A DNA stretch of 64,000 nt, taken from Parasponia andersonii. Its lineage: Eukaryota > Streptophyta > Magnoliopsida > Rosales > Cannabaceae. Location of the stretch: contig JXTB01000175.1 in NCBI GenBank assembly GCA_002914805.1, positions 96,977-160,976 on the forward strand. The letters run 5' to 3'. Position numbers and translations under genes: made by a program. Shown piece after piece: positions 1 through 11,489 of this stretch. The first letter of the stretch is position 1; every line of letters begins with the position of its first letter. Under the pieces are notes generated by a model. The model was given only the letters and a program-made list of their open reading frames with translations, did no database searches and had not been told where the DNA came from.

Positions 1-328
1 ATATTCTCTCATTCACACCTTACATTGTCACTCTTTAAAACCTCCTCTTTCACAAAGAAACTTTACTCTCTTTCAAAAGAGAAACAAAAAGAAAAAAAAA
101 AGATTTAATTTGAAGAGAGAACTTGAAATATTTTCAAGTTTTGGGATATAAAACAAGTGATAAAGTCCCCATATTTATAGAAACTTGAAAGGTAATGAGA
201 AACTACCTTTTACTATTGCTATTATAACTTTTTACTATTACTATTACGGCTAATTGGTGAGTATTTATTTATATACATGTCACATGAGTCTATATAAATC
301 TGTTCACACATGTTCACATATATCAACA
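1..328 (-). repeat. Copia 3' LTR, partial (cut by window edge)
   Basis: This stretch aligns with 1901-2253, including the shared purine run, the TATA-like box and the terminal ATCAACA, so it is the second LTR of the minus-strand Copia element. About 250 bases of this LTR lie outside the window. On the minus strand it begins TGTTGATATATG, the usual TG start. A TATA-like TATAAATA (minus strand) lies at 172-179. Confidence 0.85.
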
Positions 329-342
329 ATTTCTCACCTGAA
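329..342 (-). other. Copia polypurine tract
   Basis: Read on the minus strand, CAGGTGAGAAAT directly precedes the TGTTGAT start of the LTR. This is where the plus-strand primer of an LTR retrotransposon should lie. It is short and slightly degenerate. Confidence 0.55.
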
Positions 343-344
343 GA

Positions 345-700
345 CTTGATTTTAATCACGTTATACGATCTTTTCTCATAGTTTACGTTGCTCTTATTGT
401 CTTTACTGACAATCATACTCCACCATATGAGTATACCACCTAGAATTGACGAATTTTAAGATTTTCATCCCTCCTCATGTCGAAAAAACTTTGCTGATAA
501 CTATAATGCTGATTCCCACATTTGGCTTCTCTAAGAGTCTATCAGCCATCGACATCATTCAACATATGTCAAACCAATGCCAGTGTGCAAACTTACTGCC
601 ATTAATTGTGAAATATCCTCTTTAATGACATCTTTAAAGATAAGCGGCACACCATAAGGATGTACATATCATAATCAAATGACAAGATCATCGTCTCCAT
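345..700 (-). other. Copia interior downstream of gag, no recognisable domain
   Basis: This is internal DNA between the gag relic and the polypurine tract. All minus-strand frames are interrupted, and I found no protease DSGA, integrase or RT motif. An open stretch on the minus strand at 222-416 crosses into the LTR and is not a gene. Confidence 0.5.
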
Positions 701-1485
701 CATAGGAGATAATAGTAGCAGCATTACTAGATTTAGAGTTTTTAGCCGAACCTGCTCCACCTTTTTGACAATTTCTTTTCAAGTGCCCAGATTATCTACA
801 CCCCCTAGTAGATTATATTCTTTTTTCTGGAGTTTTTCTTCCTAATGTTAACTGCCAATGCTGAACCCTCGAATGGAATATTACTTCTACCATCCATCAG
901 CCTTCTTTCTTTAGACAAAAGTTTATTTGTGACTTCAGAAAAAACTACAGTCTCCTTCCCATATACCAAAATAGGTTTCACATGCTCATAAGAAGGTGGA
1001 AAAGACCAAATGAATCGCAATGCCTTATCTTTAACTTCAATCTCCAATCCAATAGCTTCCAGTTCAGAAACAACACCATTCAAGACACTTAGAAGTTCAT
1101 AAATTTTCGTACTTTTATTCATATGCAATGTATGAAACTGCTCCTTTAGATACACTCGATTTGAAACACTTTTCACATGATACAATTCTTCAAGCTTTCT
1201 CCAGAGATCTTTAGCCGTCGTTATTCTAAGCACATTTGTAAGTACATTTTCAGCCAGACACATACACATCGCACTTGCAGCTTTTTCATCTATATCATCC
1301 TAGTCTTCATCGTTCATACTGGATTTCTCAGAATCTTTATTCTTGTTAGCATTTCTATCTGTCAAAACCTTGTGCAATCTAGATCGAATCAATAAATCAT
1401 TGACTTATATTTGTCACAAGCCAAAGTTAATTTTCCCATCAAATTTCTCCACATCAGTTTTAACCGAAATTGAAATCTTGTTTTT
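700..1485 (-). pseudogene. Copia Gag (UBN2-type) relic
   Basis: Read on the minus strand, translation from about 1471 gives KFDGKINF followed by a stop where Trp is expected, then DLLIRSRLHKVL. This is the N-terminal start of Copia Gag. The longest open part, 805-1269, has AEN, AKDLWRKLEELY, RVYLKEQFHTLHM and SFPPSYEHV, which match the Gag-polypeptide/UBN2 family. At 762-800 a degenerate CCHC knuckle is visible (GHLKRNC) with a stop inside it. Stops near 1425 and 1300, plus the broken knuckle, make it non-functional. The family is confident; the ends are approximate. Confidence 0.8.
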
Positions 1486-1633
1486 TGATATCTCGCTTCG
1501 CACTTCTAACTTGAAAAACCACTAAGAAAATTTCCAAGAAGGATTAAAGGGTTCAAATGCACCTACTTGAATAAAGCCTCCTTACATCGAGTTTTTTAGA
1601 CTAATACCAAACTATAGTGTACCGAAGAACCCT

Positions 1634-1645
1634 GCTCTGATACCA
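1634..1645 (-). other. Primer-binding site (initiator Met-tRNA)
   Basis: The minus strand reads TGGTATCAGAGC, exactly the complement of the 3' end of plant initiator Met tRNA used by most Copia elements. It lies two bases inside the LTR edge at 1648. It fixes both the element orientation and the LTR boundary. Confidence 0.9.
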
Positions 1646-1647
1646 CT

Positions 1648-2253
1648 TGTTCAAAATCTGACCAACTTAAATTCGCTACTTCTAGGATCTCACTTCAAAG
1701 AAATGTCAGAATAATAGAGAAATAATAATAATAAATAGAAACTAATCTCACAACACAAGATTTAAGTGGAAAACTCCCAAATCAGAAGAAAAATCAGTCT
1801 CTCAGAATAGAATTTCACTATATGAAAAATTTCTACAATCATATAGATTTTCCTCTTTTCTACCCAATGACCTCAATATACCCAAATACTTTCTCGTAAG
1901 TATTCTATCATTCACACCTTATACTATCACTCTTTGAAACCTCATCTTTCACAGAGAAACTCTACTCTCTTTGAAAAGAGAAACAAAGAAAAAAAAAAGA
2001 TTTAATTTGAAGAGAGAACTTAAAATGTTTTCAAGTTTTGAGATACAAAATAAGTGATGAAACCTCCGTATTTATAGAACTTGAAAGATAGTGATAACAC
2101 CACCTTTTACTATTTCTGTTACAGCTACCCTTTTCACTATTATTATTATGATTTTTTACTATTACTATTATAGCTAATTGGTGAATATTTATTTACACAT
2201 ATGTTCACATGAGTTTACATAAATCTGTTCACACATGTTCTTATACATCAACA
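1648..2253 (-). repeat. Copia 5' LTR
   Basis: This 606-bp LTR is bounded by TGTTCAAAA on the left and ATCAACA on the right, so it has TG..CA ends on either strand. It matches 1-328 throughout the overlap. A minus-strand TATA-like box (TATAAATA) is at 2069-2076, a plausible promoter. The left edge abuts the primer-binding site. A related LTR appears at about 22203-22750. Confidence 0.85.
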
Positions 2254-4580
2254 ATATCTCTGTGGCAGAGACTTATGGCCAAAGGAGAAAACAAGTTAAA
2301 TATGCTATTGCTAGCCAAATACATCTAAAATGTTTTTATGTCGCTTATGCGTCTTGTATGAATTAAACAATAGGATTAATTTTCTTTTTCTTTTTTTTTT
2401 AACTGTCACTTATTCGGCCTGTTGAAAAAATAAATAAATAAAAACAAGACAAACAAGACAATATAACCACCCTCTAATTTGAGCAAAACAACGAAATGAA
2501 AAGACAAGATAACTACTCAAGACGTCGACAAAAAATGAATAAGCATATATTACATATATGATATATCATATATATTCAACACATGTACATACCATGTGTA
2601 TGGATATATATTTATGAACATTCCACTCAACATATATACATAGGTGCTTTTTCAATAGATATTGTGATATTTACCCACCCATCCATAGATACTTTGATTT
2701 TAGACCATTTATACCAAAACAAATCAATTGTATTTAATGATTATCTACATATGGAAGGTTATTTAAAACTTTAAATGGTGGGCAACTTATTTTTTACCTG
2801 CGAAAAAATGAACATTTCAATTGTTTAGTTTTTAATTTTTTTAATCTTAATTAATTGAAAATACTCCTAATATTCTAATTATAATCAATTTTTTCTTAAG
2901 GATAATACTCACTAATTTTAATTCCCTACGTACAAAGTTTACTCATGGCAACGTTAAGTTAATATAAGAAAGTAACAAACTTATATTTTAATTTTAAAAA
3001 AAAAAAGTAAACTTACGATCATAAAAAATTATAATTGATGTGTATCAAAATAATGTGTATCAAAATAAATTAAACTAAACATATTAACACAAATCTTAAG
3101 AAAATTTGATAACTAAATTCTATTTAAAAAAAATTGAACTTCATATTATAGGTAACTAATTTTAAAAAAAAAAAAAAATAGAAGGCGACAAAATCACATT
3201 CGAAAATTATATAAATGAAGTATGGCAAATTAAATTCCAAAAAACATTTCATTTCATCTTGAAAGAAGTAACATTAAAATAAAGTATAAAACAAAATGAA
3301 TTGTCAATAAATTTAAATGGAATATTTTTATTCCATTACACAAATATTAAAAAAATATATATTCCTAAAATTCATTATGTACATGAATTTGAAAAAACTA
3401 AAGTAAATTTAGTTTTTTTTAGATTGGAATTAGAATGGAAATTAATAAAATTAACGTACTATTATTGTAGGCCATTGAAAAATAGCCATCGATGGAAAAA
3501 AAATAAAAAAATAAAAATACTCATTGAAAAATACTGATGAGGGGGAGTTGAGTTGATTGAGTACCATTTGACCTTCTTTGTATGTGAGTCTGATGTGTTT
3601 CGTTCTACGTATATAGGTGGGTAAGCTCATAACAGTTCAGTCCTGTCCGTATTATTGCCTTAAAGTCACTCACAATGGTATGCTTTCTTATATGGTTGCC
3701 AATCCAATAGGTATTTTTTTTCTTTATCTATAGGTAGGTATTTTTTTTTTAGCCGTTTGATCACCATCTAATGGTAATTCAATGACTATAATGAAGTGCA
3801 TGAAAAGACGTGCATCATTAATGTTCTTTTTTTCTCTTACTTGTTACAATAAAAAAATGTGCATACTAAATTTTCATTGGCCAAATTGATACTTANACAT
3901 ACATACATAGGATAGTGATTTTAAATTTATCAATTCTCCAAAGGAAAAACGAAAAAGAAAAATGACAAGACGAAACAAAATGAACAATAACAACTAATAG
4001 CAGACATGCCTGCAGCTATAGTACTAATTCTCTTATCTTATCCAAAATTAACGCAAGTGTAATGTCCACCATCTGGAAATTCTAGTCTCCTCGGGCGCAA
4101 TAGTACGATTTAGGGGTCCTGTCGTTCGAGAGAGAGCATAGAAGAATTATATGGTCATTTTACAATCTCTATGTACTTTGAAGATCCAAAAGTACCCTTG
4201 GAAATGTGTAAACATTAAACAATATAACATAGAATACTTTTTTATTTATTTTTCCTTAGGGTATGCTGTATTTCGTAAACTTACCTAGCTATGACCCAAA
4301 AACTTTGCATTTTACAGTATCCTAAACGAAAGAAAAGGCATTGGTTTACTCAGTGTTAGACGAGTTTATCAGGGAGCGCCTCTTTGTGGAAAATAAAGTT
4401 TGTTGGATCATCATTTGAACATGTAAACACAATGACATAGCATTAAAGAAAGTCTAGAAAACTTAAAAAGTGCGTTTGGAATCTTATTTTATAAATCTAG
4501 AACAATCTTTGTATAGAAAGTTCATAGGATAAAACAGTATTTTTTTTTTTAAGTTAACAAAAAATTTTTTTGGTACGATA
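2254..4580. other. AT-rich intergenic DNA, no gene seen
   Basis: No coding region is recognisable. The stretch holds poly-A and poly-T runs (for example 2390-2400 and 3164-3178), a TATATA patch near 2550-2600 and one ambiguous base at 3896. Short open frames at 2583-2774 and 3301-3537 are AT-driven and resemble nothing I know. Confidence 0.6.
2640..2765 (+). repeat. Dispersed repeat, copy 1
   Basis: The stretch starting GGTGCTTTTTCAATAG and running through TTTTAGACC and TACCAAA is similar in the same order to 62702-62860 (GGTGCTTTATCAATTG, then TTTTAGATC and TACCAAA). Two diverged copies 60 kb apart imply an interspersed repeat of unknown class. Confidence 0.5.
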
Positions 4581-4583
4581 TGG

Positions 4584-4735
4584 ATTAGTGACATTTTTTT
4601 TTAAATATAATTAATGTAGTTTAATAATATTTTAAAATATTACTAAAGCTTTTCTTTTTATAGTTTTAAAATATATTTTATTTGTTAAGTTAAATAATTT
4701 AATGACACTCTAAATGTCACTAATATTATATTGCA
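4584..4735. repeat. Short inverted repeat (small MITE-like)
   Basis: ATTAGTGACATTT at about 4584 is mirrored by AAATGTCACTAAT at about 4720-4733, enclosing about 120 AT-rich bases. This looks like a small foldback element or CACTA-type subterminal repeats. No target duplication could be fixed. Confidence 0.45.
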
Positions 4736-6740
4736 GCAACTTAAAAATGGACGGCAAACTAAAATGAACATTTTTTTTAAGAGATTAATACTAAATGTCG
4801 ACTATCTTTTGAATTCTCTCAGTTTCACTGGATTTCAGTATCTAATTTAACATTTCACATTTCCATAAGGATAAAATATTGATTAATTTATTGTATTAAA
4901 CTAATGCTAACGAAAAGATATCGATTAATTTATTGTATTAGACTAATGCCTAGGGAAGAAATAATGGTGTATTCACTAGATATAGATAACGTTTATATAT
5001 ATAAAGAACATAATTAGAACTTTACTACAAAATTCAAAAAGTAGTAGTAGTAATCCAACTCTTCCTCTGAATTAATATATCAATTAAATATTTCTATGCA
5101 TTTGTACTACAAGTTGATGAAATCTCTTGAAAAGCTGCTGTCGTTGTTATTATCTTATATGGCGTGATATAAAGGATTTCAACAAGTGTTCATTCACTTT
5201 GTTATAATGTCGTATTGTTTATTTGTATATTCAAAACTAGAGCGGTTTTCTAGTTGTCCTAGAGTAGAGGTTGATCTGCTAAAAATTGACCATGTCAGGC
5301 AATGCTGGCCTCTTCGTGACAAAAAGGCTGGTTATAGATAGATATAGTCATTTTAATTTCCTATGTATATGACACTATTTGCGTTATCAAAATATATATG
5401 TCAATATTTTACAATATACCATAAAATGTAAATAATTAATGTATGCGTTTCAGTGAGAGTGACTCATCAAAAAAGCATCATTCAAATATAGTGACCTCAC
5501 TCATAGCTCTGAACCGTTCTCTATGTACACACATGTATGTTTTAATATACAGAATCTTTACAGGTGGCAAGTATTTGAGGTAGGTGCCCCATGACATTAA
5601 AGTCTAAGTTAAACATATGGTGTTCTTTTTCATTTTTAAATTTTTGATAAATAGGTGTCAATTAATTATATTTTTCTTAAATGCAATCCCAGTATCGGTA
5701 ATACACGGCCTCCATCTACAACTTCAACTATAGCTTAATATTTTAGCGAAGAACACAAGTATTGCATTTAAGTTTTAACATAGTTAATAGTCCTTTAAAG
5801 GGATTTACCTAATCAAAACCAATGGTTCCTAAACAATGTGTATGACGGCTTAAATATTTCGGCTACTTTATGGAGTTGGTAGATTTTGATAAATTGCGAG
5901 TCTTTATTTTCAAAGCAAGATCAGGATGGCCATACTGAATAGTCAATTACATACACAAGCTTTTTTTTTTCATGTCATTTTATTTTGTTTTATTTTATGT
6001 TTAGTTTATTTGAGCTGCATGTCTTCACTTTTACTTGACGAAGCTTCCAAACTCATTAAAAGAGTATATAATCTAGTTCCCAAGATATATATTTTTTTGA
6101 ATTTTCCCTTTCCCTTTTTGTGTAAAAGAATTCTTACTTGATTTCTTGATGATATATATGGAATTATGGATTTTAATCTTTTTGAGGACAATAATTGTCA
6201 ATTAGTCATTCTAGTCCTAGGCAACCGACTTCAAACCACATATATATGACAACAATTGATCACGGTAATATAAGGACGGGATAATATATTACAAAAAAAA
6301 AAAGACCACTACCTTTAGTGTTTTATCAAAAAAAAAAAAAAAAATGACCCACATCATTTTATTCTTATCAAATTAAACCTTGAAAATTGGATATTATCCC
6401 TTATAATGACCCAACTAGTTCTCTGTTTTTCTCCATATATATTGACCAAAACATAACTTCGGCCACAATTTCTGCCCTTAAAAACAACCCTGCTATATAA
6501 TTTCAAGATTAGGTAGAACTCAATGACACGTGAGACTTTAAAGAATTAAATAAAATTCAAACTCAACTAATCCACCTCACTTTTCCTCATTGTTAAGGAC
6601 TTTTGTCCTATCTCGCTTTATTGTCAAAGATTAGTTTTTCATAAAATCTTAACCATACAAAAATCTTAAGGTGTCAAAGATTAGGAAGGAACAAAATTAC
6701 ATATCTCAAGGTTATAGTATTACCCCCATATTATTATTTA
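4736..6740. other. AT-rich intergenic DNA with a small tandem duplication
   Basis: A unit of about 41 bases containing GATTAATTTATTGTATTA is repeated at 4881-4910 and 4922-4951. Otherwise I see poly-A runs (6292-6302, 6330-6344) and no gene, RNA or element signature. Confidence 0.55.
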
Positions 6741-7682
6741 GGATTAATGGTACAGTTAGTCCCTAACTTATTATTATTTTAATATATTGTTTCTCAAACT
6801 TTTTTTTTTGTGGTATTTAAGTGCTAAACATTTTTATTTTCCGCATCATTATTCTTTTTGACATATTCTATCCAAAATTCTATTAAAATTCATTTGAACG
6901 AGAGAAATTTTGCACAATTGATCTCGATTTTAAAATTATTTAATAATTTAGTTCCCATTGTTTTGTACTCATATTTCCGATTAACAATATTACATCTGCC
7001 AATCTTTTGAAAAATTAAAATTCAAAGACAGATATAAAACACACAGTTCATTTAAAAACTAAATTAAAAACAAAAGAAAAAAATTATACTAATAAACTTT
7101 AGTTTATGTCAAACTATAGTAACTTTATGAACAAAATCAAAATATAATAACTTTATGAATAAAAAATAATTACCTTATCAATTTAAAACAAAAAAAAAAT
7201 CACATACACGCTTTTATACAAGTCAAATTTGACTAAAAATTTACTATATCTATTAAATATTCATGTAATTATGAATGATTATTTTAAAAAATTAATTAAC
7301 TGTTTGCAGCAAATAAGCCTGAAAACTTTTATAATTTTCCATTAAATATTCATTTATTTATATTATTGCTCCTATCAATCTTTTGAAAATTATTTTTTTA
7401 GAATTTTAATTTTTTGAAAGATTGGCAAATGCAAAATTGTTAATTAGAAATATGAGCACAAAAAAATAGTGACCAAATTGTTAAACAATTGAAAAATCAA
7501 GATTAATGGTACAAAATTTCTTTCATTCAAATGAATTTTAACAGAATCGTGGATAAAATATACCAAAAAGACTAATAATGTCAAAAAAGAAAATATTTAT
7601 TACTTAAATGTCACGAAAAAAAGAGTTGAGAACCAATACGCCGAAATAGTAATAGGTTGGAGATTAATAATACCATTAGCCC
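6741..7682. mobile_element. Non-autonomous Mutator-like element (long-TIR MITE)
   Basis: Two arms of about 290 bp (6741-7030 and 7395-7682) are inverted copies of each other over their full length, with only scattered mismatches. The ends are GGATTAATGGTA and, on the other strand, GGGCTAATGGTA. The flanks TATTATTTA (6732-6740) and TATTGTTTA (7683-7691) match in 8 of 9 bases, the target-duplication length of Mutator-like elements. The 360-bp centre is AT-rich and non-coding, so it would need a transposase from elsewhere. Confidence 0.8.
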
Positions 7683-7699
7683 TATTGTTTATGTCATAT

Positions 7700-7770
7700 A
7701 TATAAATATTATATATATATATCATCACTGTAAGCCAAAACCATATTGTAAATGAGCTAACTAAATTCAT

Positions 7771-7804
<34 letters not shown>

Positions 7805-7868
7805 ATCACCGTAAGCCAAAATCATATTGTAAATGAGCTAGCAATTTATGATATATATATATATAGAT
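7700..7868 (+). repeat. AT microsatellites with duplicated spacer
   Basis: Runs of (TA)n at 7697-7722, 7773-7801 and 7852-7864 separate two copies of a spacer of about 45 bp beginning ATCACTGTAAGCCAAAA and ATCACCGTAAGCCAAAA and running through CATATTGTAAATGAGCTA. This is a local tandem duplication bounded by microsatellites. The open frames across it are low-complexity artefacts. Confidence 0.75.
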
Positions 7869-8594
7869 CGTCAATTTTTTTAGTTATTACATCATTATCT
7901 AATAATAATCTAACGATTATAATAATATGTATAAAATTACGTGCATCATTAATATTAAAACAAAATTATTACTGAATTGACGAAACAGGGTGGTCAATTG
8001 ATAAAAAAAAATTACTACTAAATTGACTAAATTGACGAGGCTTTAATGCAACAAAGTGGTCAATATTAATAACTAGCATTACATTACCATGTGCATGTGA
8101 AGCGATCACGCTGTTCTTGTCCCACACACACCGATCCCAACCTTTACCAAAGCGATATAATATAGTAAAGTACATTTATATTTCTATCATATAATTGTAC
8201 ATGATTTAATTTGTGATTTGAATATTTTGGAATGTGTCAACGCGTTGGAAGTTAGGACAACCTAGCTAAGATGATTCCAAAGAGTACTTAATTAGAAAAA
8301 TGAAAGGTAGACTTTCTGTGGTTTCTTCAGTAATCACTGGAAACTTTTTTTTTTTTTTTTTAATTTGATGGGCGAGGTGGGGGGGTGGGGTGTTCGATCC
8401 ACGTGATTGTCGTTTAACTTCAAAAGAAAAAAAAACCATTATTTTAAAAGCGTCCAGAGATGACCGTAGTAGTAATATGTTTCTACCTTTGAGTCTATTC
8501 TTGCTAGTTCCTTTTATTTTTAATTAGCAGCTAAAATAGTTAAACTGAAGCTTAACGAAAAAAAAAAGAGCTTGAAAACCAACGATTTCTTTAT
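7869..8594. other. Intergenic DNA, nothing recognised
   Basis: The stretch is AT-rich with a poly-T run at 8347-8360 followed by a short G-rich patch (8372-8391). No coding or element signature was found. Confidence 0.5.
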
Positions 8595-8990
8595 GAGGAA
8601 ATTTGATTTTTTATACTAATTTTTCAGGAAAAAAATGAAATATCCCAAAATTTGAAATTGTGATGAAAAATCTCAATTTAATTATAAAAATATCACTTTT
8701 AAAAGTCTTTAGCAAAATACTACTTTTTATTAATTGATAAGATACTTAAAGTAACTACTTGAGTTATTTGAGGTAACTTGATCATGAAATAACAGATTAG
8801 TTATCCTAAATAACTTGATTAGTTGTCTCAAGTATATCAATTTTTTAAAAAAAAATATTCTAAATATTTTTTAAAAGTGTTATGTTTCTAATAAATTTTT
8901 TAAAAGTGATATTTTCTAAATCAGTTGAGATTTTTCAAGAAAATCAGCCCAGGATTTTTCAATTTTAGATACTTTGGACATGGAATTTCG
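8595..8990. repeat. Foldback element of the AAATATCACTTTTAAAA type
   Basis: Around 8664-8720 the order GAAAAATCTCA, AAAATATCACTTTTAAAA is mirrored on the other strand at 8885-8945. The centre holds alternating CTTGATTAGTTGT-like repeats. The same core recurs in the foldback at 9188-9435 and in 56905-57125, so this is a small family. The outer ends are uncertain. Confidence 0.5.
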
Positions 8991-9187
8991 TAATAAGCCC
9001 ATTCTTTCTTGGACCAAATGCTATTTGGGCTTGAATTGAAGAAAAGAAGCATAATCCATTATTTTGGGCTCTTTAATTAATACCAGATTTAAGATTCAAA
9101 TTTGTCATAGAGTTTCTAACACTTTTACCAATTAAAACAAAAAAGAATTACAAAAATATAGGGTCGGATTTTTTTTCCCATTTTTGT

Positions 9188-9435
9188 ACGGTTTTTAGAA
9201 AAATATCATCTTTTCAAAATATTTAGAAAAATACTATTTTTAAAAAGTTACTAGTTACCAGTTTCTAAAACCTAGTTACCAGTGACCAGTTATTATCTAT
9301 ATACCAGTTATAAATAGCGTTGGTTACTGCTAATAGTACTCAAAAATGGTTAGGGTTAATAATTATTATTTTTTAAAATGATATTTTTCTAAATATTTTT
9401 TAAAAGAATGACAGTTTTCTAATAAAAACTGTATC
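9188..9435. repeat. Second foldback with ATATTTAGAAAAATA arms
   Basis: The left arm (TTTTTAGAAAAATATCATC and onward) is inverted in the right arm near 9370-9432. The loop carries several CTAGTTACCAGT repeats. It is about 250 bp and resembles the neighbouring foldback at 8595-8990. No clear target duplication was found. Confidence 0.5.
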
Positions 9436-9682
9436 AGATTAAAAAAAAAAACAAATAGCCCAGCCAATTTTTCATTTTTTTTTTTTTTCCTAAAAACGGC
9501 ATATGAGACCTAATTTTCACTGTCATTTAGCAGCAAACCAATCAATAGACAAACCTGATTAAGTTTACAATAAAACTACTGTAAAATAAAAAATTGACAA
9601 GAAATTGCTAAGGGTGATAACTTTAACCAGTAAAACCCCGTGAAATGCTGCTGCACCTAATTTCCTCTATTATTTTATGGTT

Positions 9683-9905
9683 GACTAGTTATTTGGCCAT
9701 TTTTTTGGCCCAAAACCCAGTATATGACTAAGTTCAAAAGTTTATTGTTAAATGTCCAATTCACTTAATGACAAAAATAGAAATACAACATATTTTATAA
9801 TTGAAGCTTTAAAAGAAATCGACATTTAGCTATAACTTTGAAAATATAACACCTACTTAAAGTAATTTAAAAAATTGATCATCCTCGTAGTTTTCTCATT
9901 ATTTT
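9683..9905 (+). repeat. Dispersed repeat, copy 1
   Basis: The block from TTTGGCCATTTTTTTGGC through CATTTAGCTATAA to TAGTTTTCTCAT is similar in the same order to 58945-59205. The second copy has an internal tandem duplication. The element class is unknown. Confidence 0.6.
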
Positions 9906-9927
9906 AAGATATTAATTCAATATTTTG

Positions 9928-10419
9928 AGGGTTAATTACATTTTTATGTATTGTATTTTAATATTTTTGTTCAATTTATACCTTACATTTTGGTTATTAT
10001 CAATATTGACTTTTAGATTTAGAATTTATAATAAATTTATGTTCTCTCTAGTTCAAACATCAATTTGGACTATTATATTTACTAAAATACCCTTAAAAGT
10101 TTAAATAAATATTTTAAAAGAAGTCAAAATTAAAATTTATATAAATTTTATAAAGTTTTCTTTTAATAATATTTAATTTTTGCAGGTTTTTGCATTTTTT
10201 TTAAATATTTGTTCTTTTAGTTATTAATTTTAATGAATTTTAAACTTAAAATAAATGCTAAAATATATATTCTTAAAGTTTGAAAGAGTATTTTGGTAAA
10301 CTCAATGGTCAAAATTGGTGTTTGACCTAAAGAATGTATAAATTTGTTACAAGTTTCAAATTTAAAGGTTGATAACTTTATGAAAATAGAGTTATTTATG
10401 TTCTTTTAATTATGTATTT
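9928..10419. repeat. Foldback element interrupted by the Athila insertion
   Basis: The left arm 9929-10105 is mirrored by 10275-10419, for example AAAATACCC against GGTATTTTGG and ATCAATTTGGAC against GTCAAAATTGGTG. A 24-bp segment at 9987-10010 recurs exactly, inverted, at 19453-19476 just beyond the 3' LTR. This suggests the retroelement landed in or beside a member of this family. The match outside the LTR does not join cleanly with the broken arm, so a second copy is also possible. Confidence 0.5.
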
Positions 10420-11345
10420 TGTGTGTTTTCAAGTATTATTAGTGTAATTTTTAGATAATTTAAGTTATTTTAATTTTAATTTAGAATAATTATTTAGATT
10501 TAATTTCATTGAATTTTAGGTTATTTTAGATTTAATTTTAAGATAAGAATTTATTTATCAACTTATCTTCGAATTTCAGTGTTTAGATTTGCTTTAGCCC
10601 TTAATTTATTTGCTTTTAAATTCTAACATAGTTTTAATTTGATTTTGATTTAGGAAAAAAAAATAAAATCAGAAAAAGTAACCAAAGCATGCGCGAGTAT
10701 AAAATGAAGCAAAACTCACGATCTCAACTGTCTATTTCAAGGTCAGGGGAATCAGATGTGCACGTGGACTGCATGCGAGAGAGCTAAAGCATCTGAAGCC
10801 AAGAGACATGTGGGCCTACACACTGCAGCTGCTGCCTGGCGTGTCTGATCTTGTGCGTCTTACCTCCCATGCAATCAGATTTTCGTCCATTCAAATGCCA
10901 CCACTTCACCTATTGACTTTGACTATTATATCAGCTAATGAGGAGCCATTTAAGTGCCGAGTTCATGGGTTTTTTGCTGTATGGCATTATTTCTTAATGT
11001 TCAGAAAATATGAATAAAGAGAAAGAGAGAGAGAGAAAGAAAAAGGAAAGTGTGAGAGTTTTATACATCATCTAGCCAATTAAAAGCTATTTTTAGAAAC
11101 ATGGGAAACACTCTAATTTTAGCTATAAATAGCCAAAACATGAGGAGAAAAATGCATACCAAGTTTGAGAGAAAAATTTTCACTTTTTCTAGAGAGCGAA
11201 TGTGAGCTGAGTTTAATATCAGGCTAGTTTTTAGAGAGGCTAGAGAGATGATGTTAATTGTGTAATTTTTCTGTTTTCCAATTTTGATTCCTAAGAGTAC
11301 TTCAACGCTTATATATTTGATTTGTTAAATTCTTTTTATTTTTTT
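10420..11345 (+). repeat. Athila 5' LTR, 3'-truncated
   Basis: From TGTGTGTTTTCAAG this aligns with 18006-18935 through a GC-richer middle (about 10740-10960), a GA-rich patch (11020-11050) and the TATA region. The homology stops at about 11345, so about 490 bp of U5 sequence present in the 3' LTR is missing. An open frame at 10808-11017 is shared with the 3' LTR but diverges at its end and is not a gene. Confidence 0.8.
11124..11130 (+). promoter_or_regulatory. LTR TATA box
   Basis: TATAAAT lies in the expected part of the LTR and is conserved in the 3' LTR as TATAAATA at 18722-18729. It is the likely core promoter of the element. Confidence 0.55.
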
Positions 11346-11440
11346 TTCATAGCCAACCCAACACAGTAGATATTGTTAGGTTAAAATTTTTCTATTTTCT
11401 TTGAAAGATAAAACAAAGAGTTGGCTATAGTTTTTGAGAC
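11346..11440. repeat. Small inverted repeat (ATAGCCAAC...GTTGGCTAT) at the LTR deletion point
   Basis: ATAGCCAAC at about 11351 and GTTGGCTATAG at about 11421 form a hairpin around 60 AT-rich bases, exactly where LTR homology ends. It may be a tiny MITE or filler DNA at the deletion junction. Confidence 0.4.
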
Positions 11441-11489
11441 TGAGATCCATAAGTACATGGGCAGAAATGACCTGAGCTTTCTTTAACAA

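Larger units (their letters stand above)
1..2253 (-). mobile_element. Copia element with gag only (TR-GAG-like), left end outside window
   Basis: Two direct LTRs (1-328 partial and 1648-2253) enclose only about 1.3 kb. The primer-binding site sits at the inner edge of the right LTR and a purine tract at the inner edge of the left one, so both priming sites of the element are kept. Only gag is recognisable inside: there is no protease active site, integrase, RT or RNase H. The length fits the non-autonomous gag-only class described in plants (TR-GAG) rather than a full Copia element of about 5 kb. A simple internal deletion of a larger element would look the same. Confidence 0.75.

Noticed and set aside
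10808-11017. 69-codon frame in the Athila 5' LTR, with a 125-codon relative at 18309-18686
   Set aside because: It lies inside the LTR, and the two versions diverge by frame change at the 3' end. No conserved start or domain.
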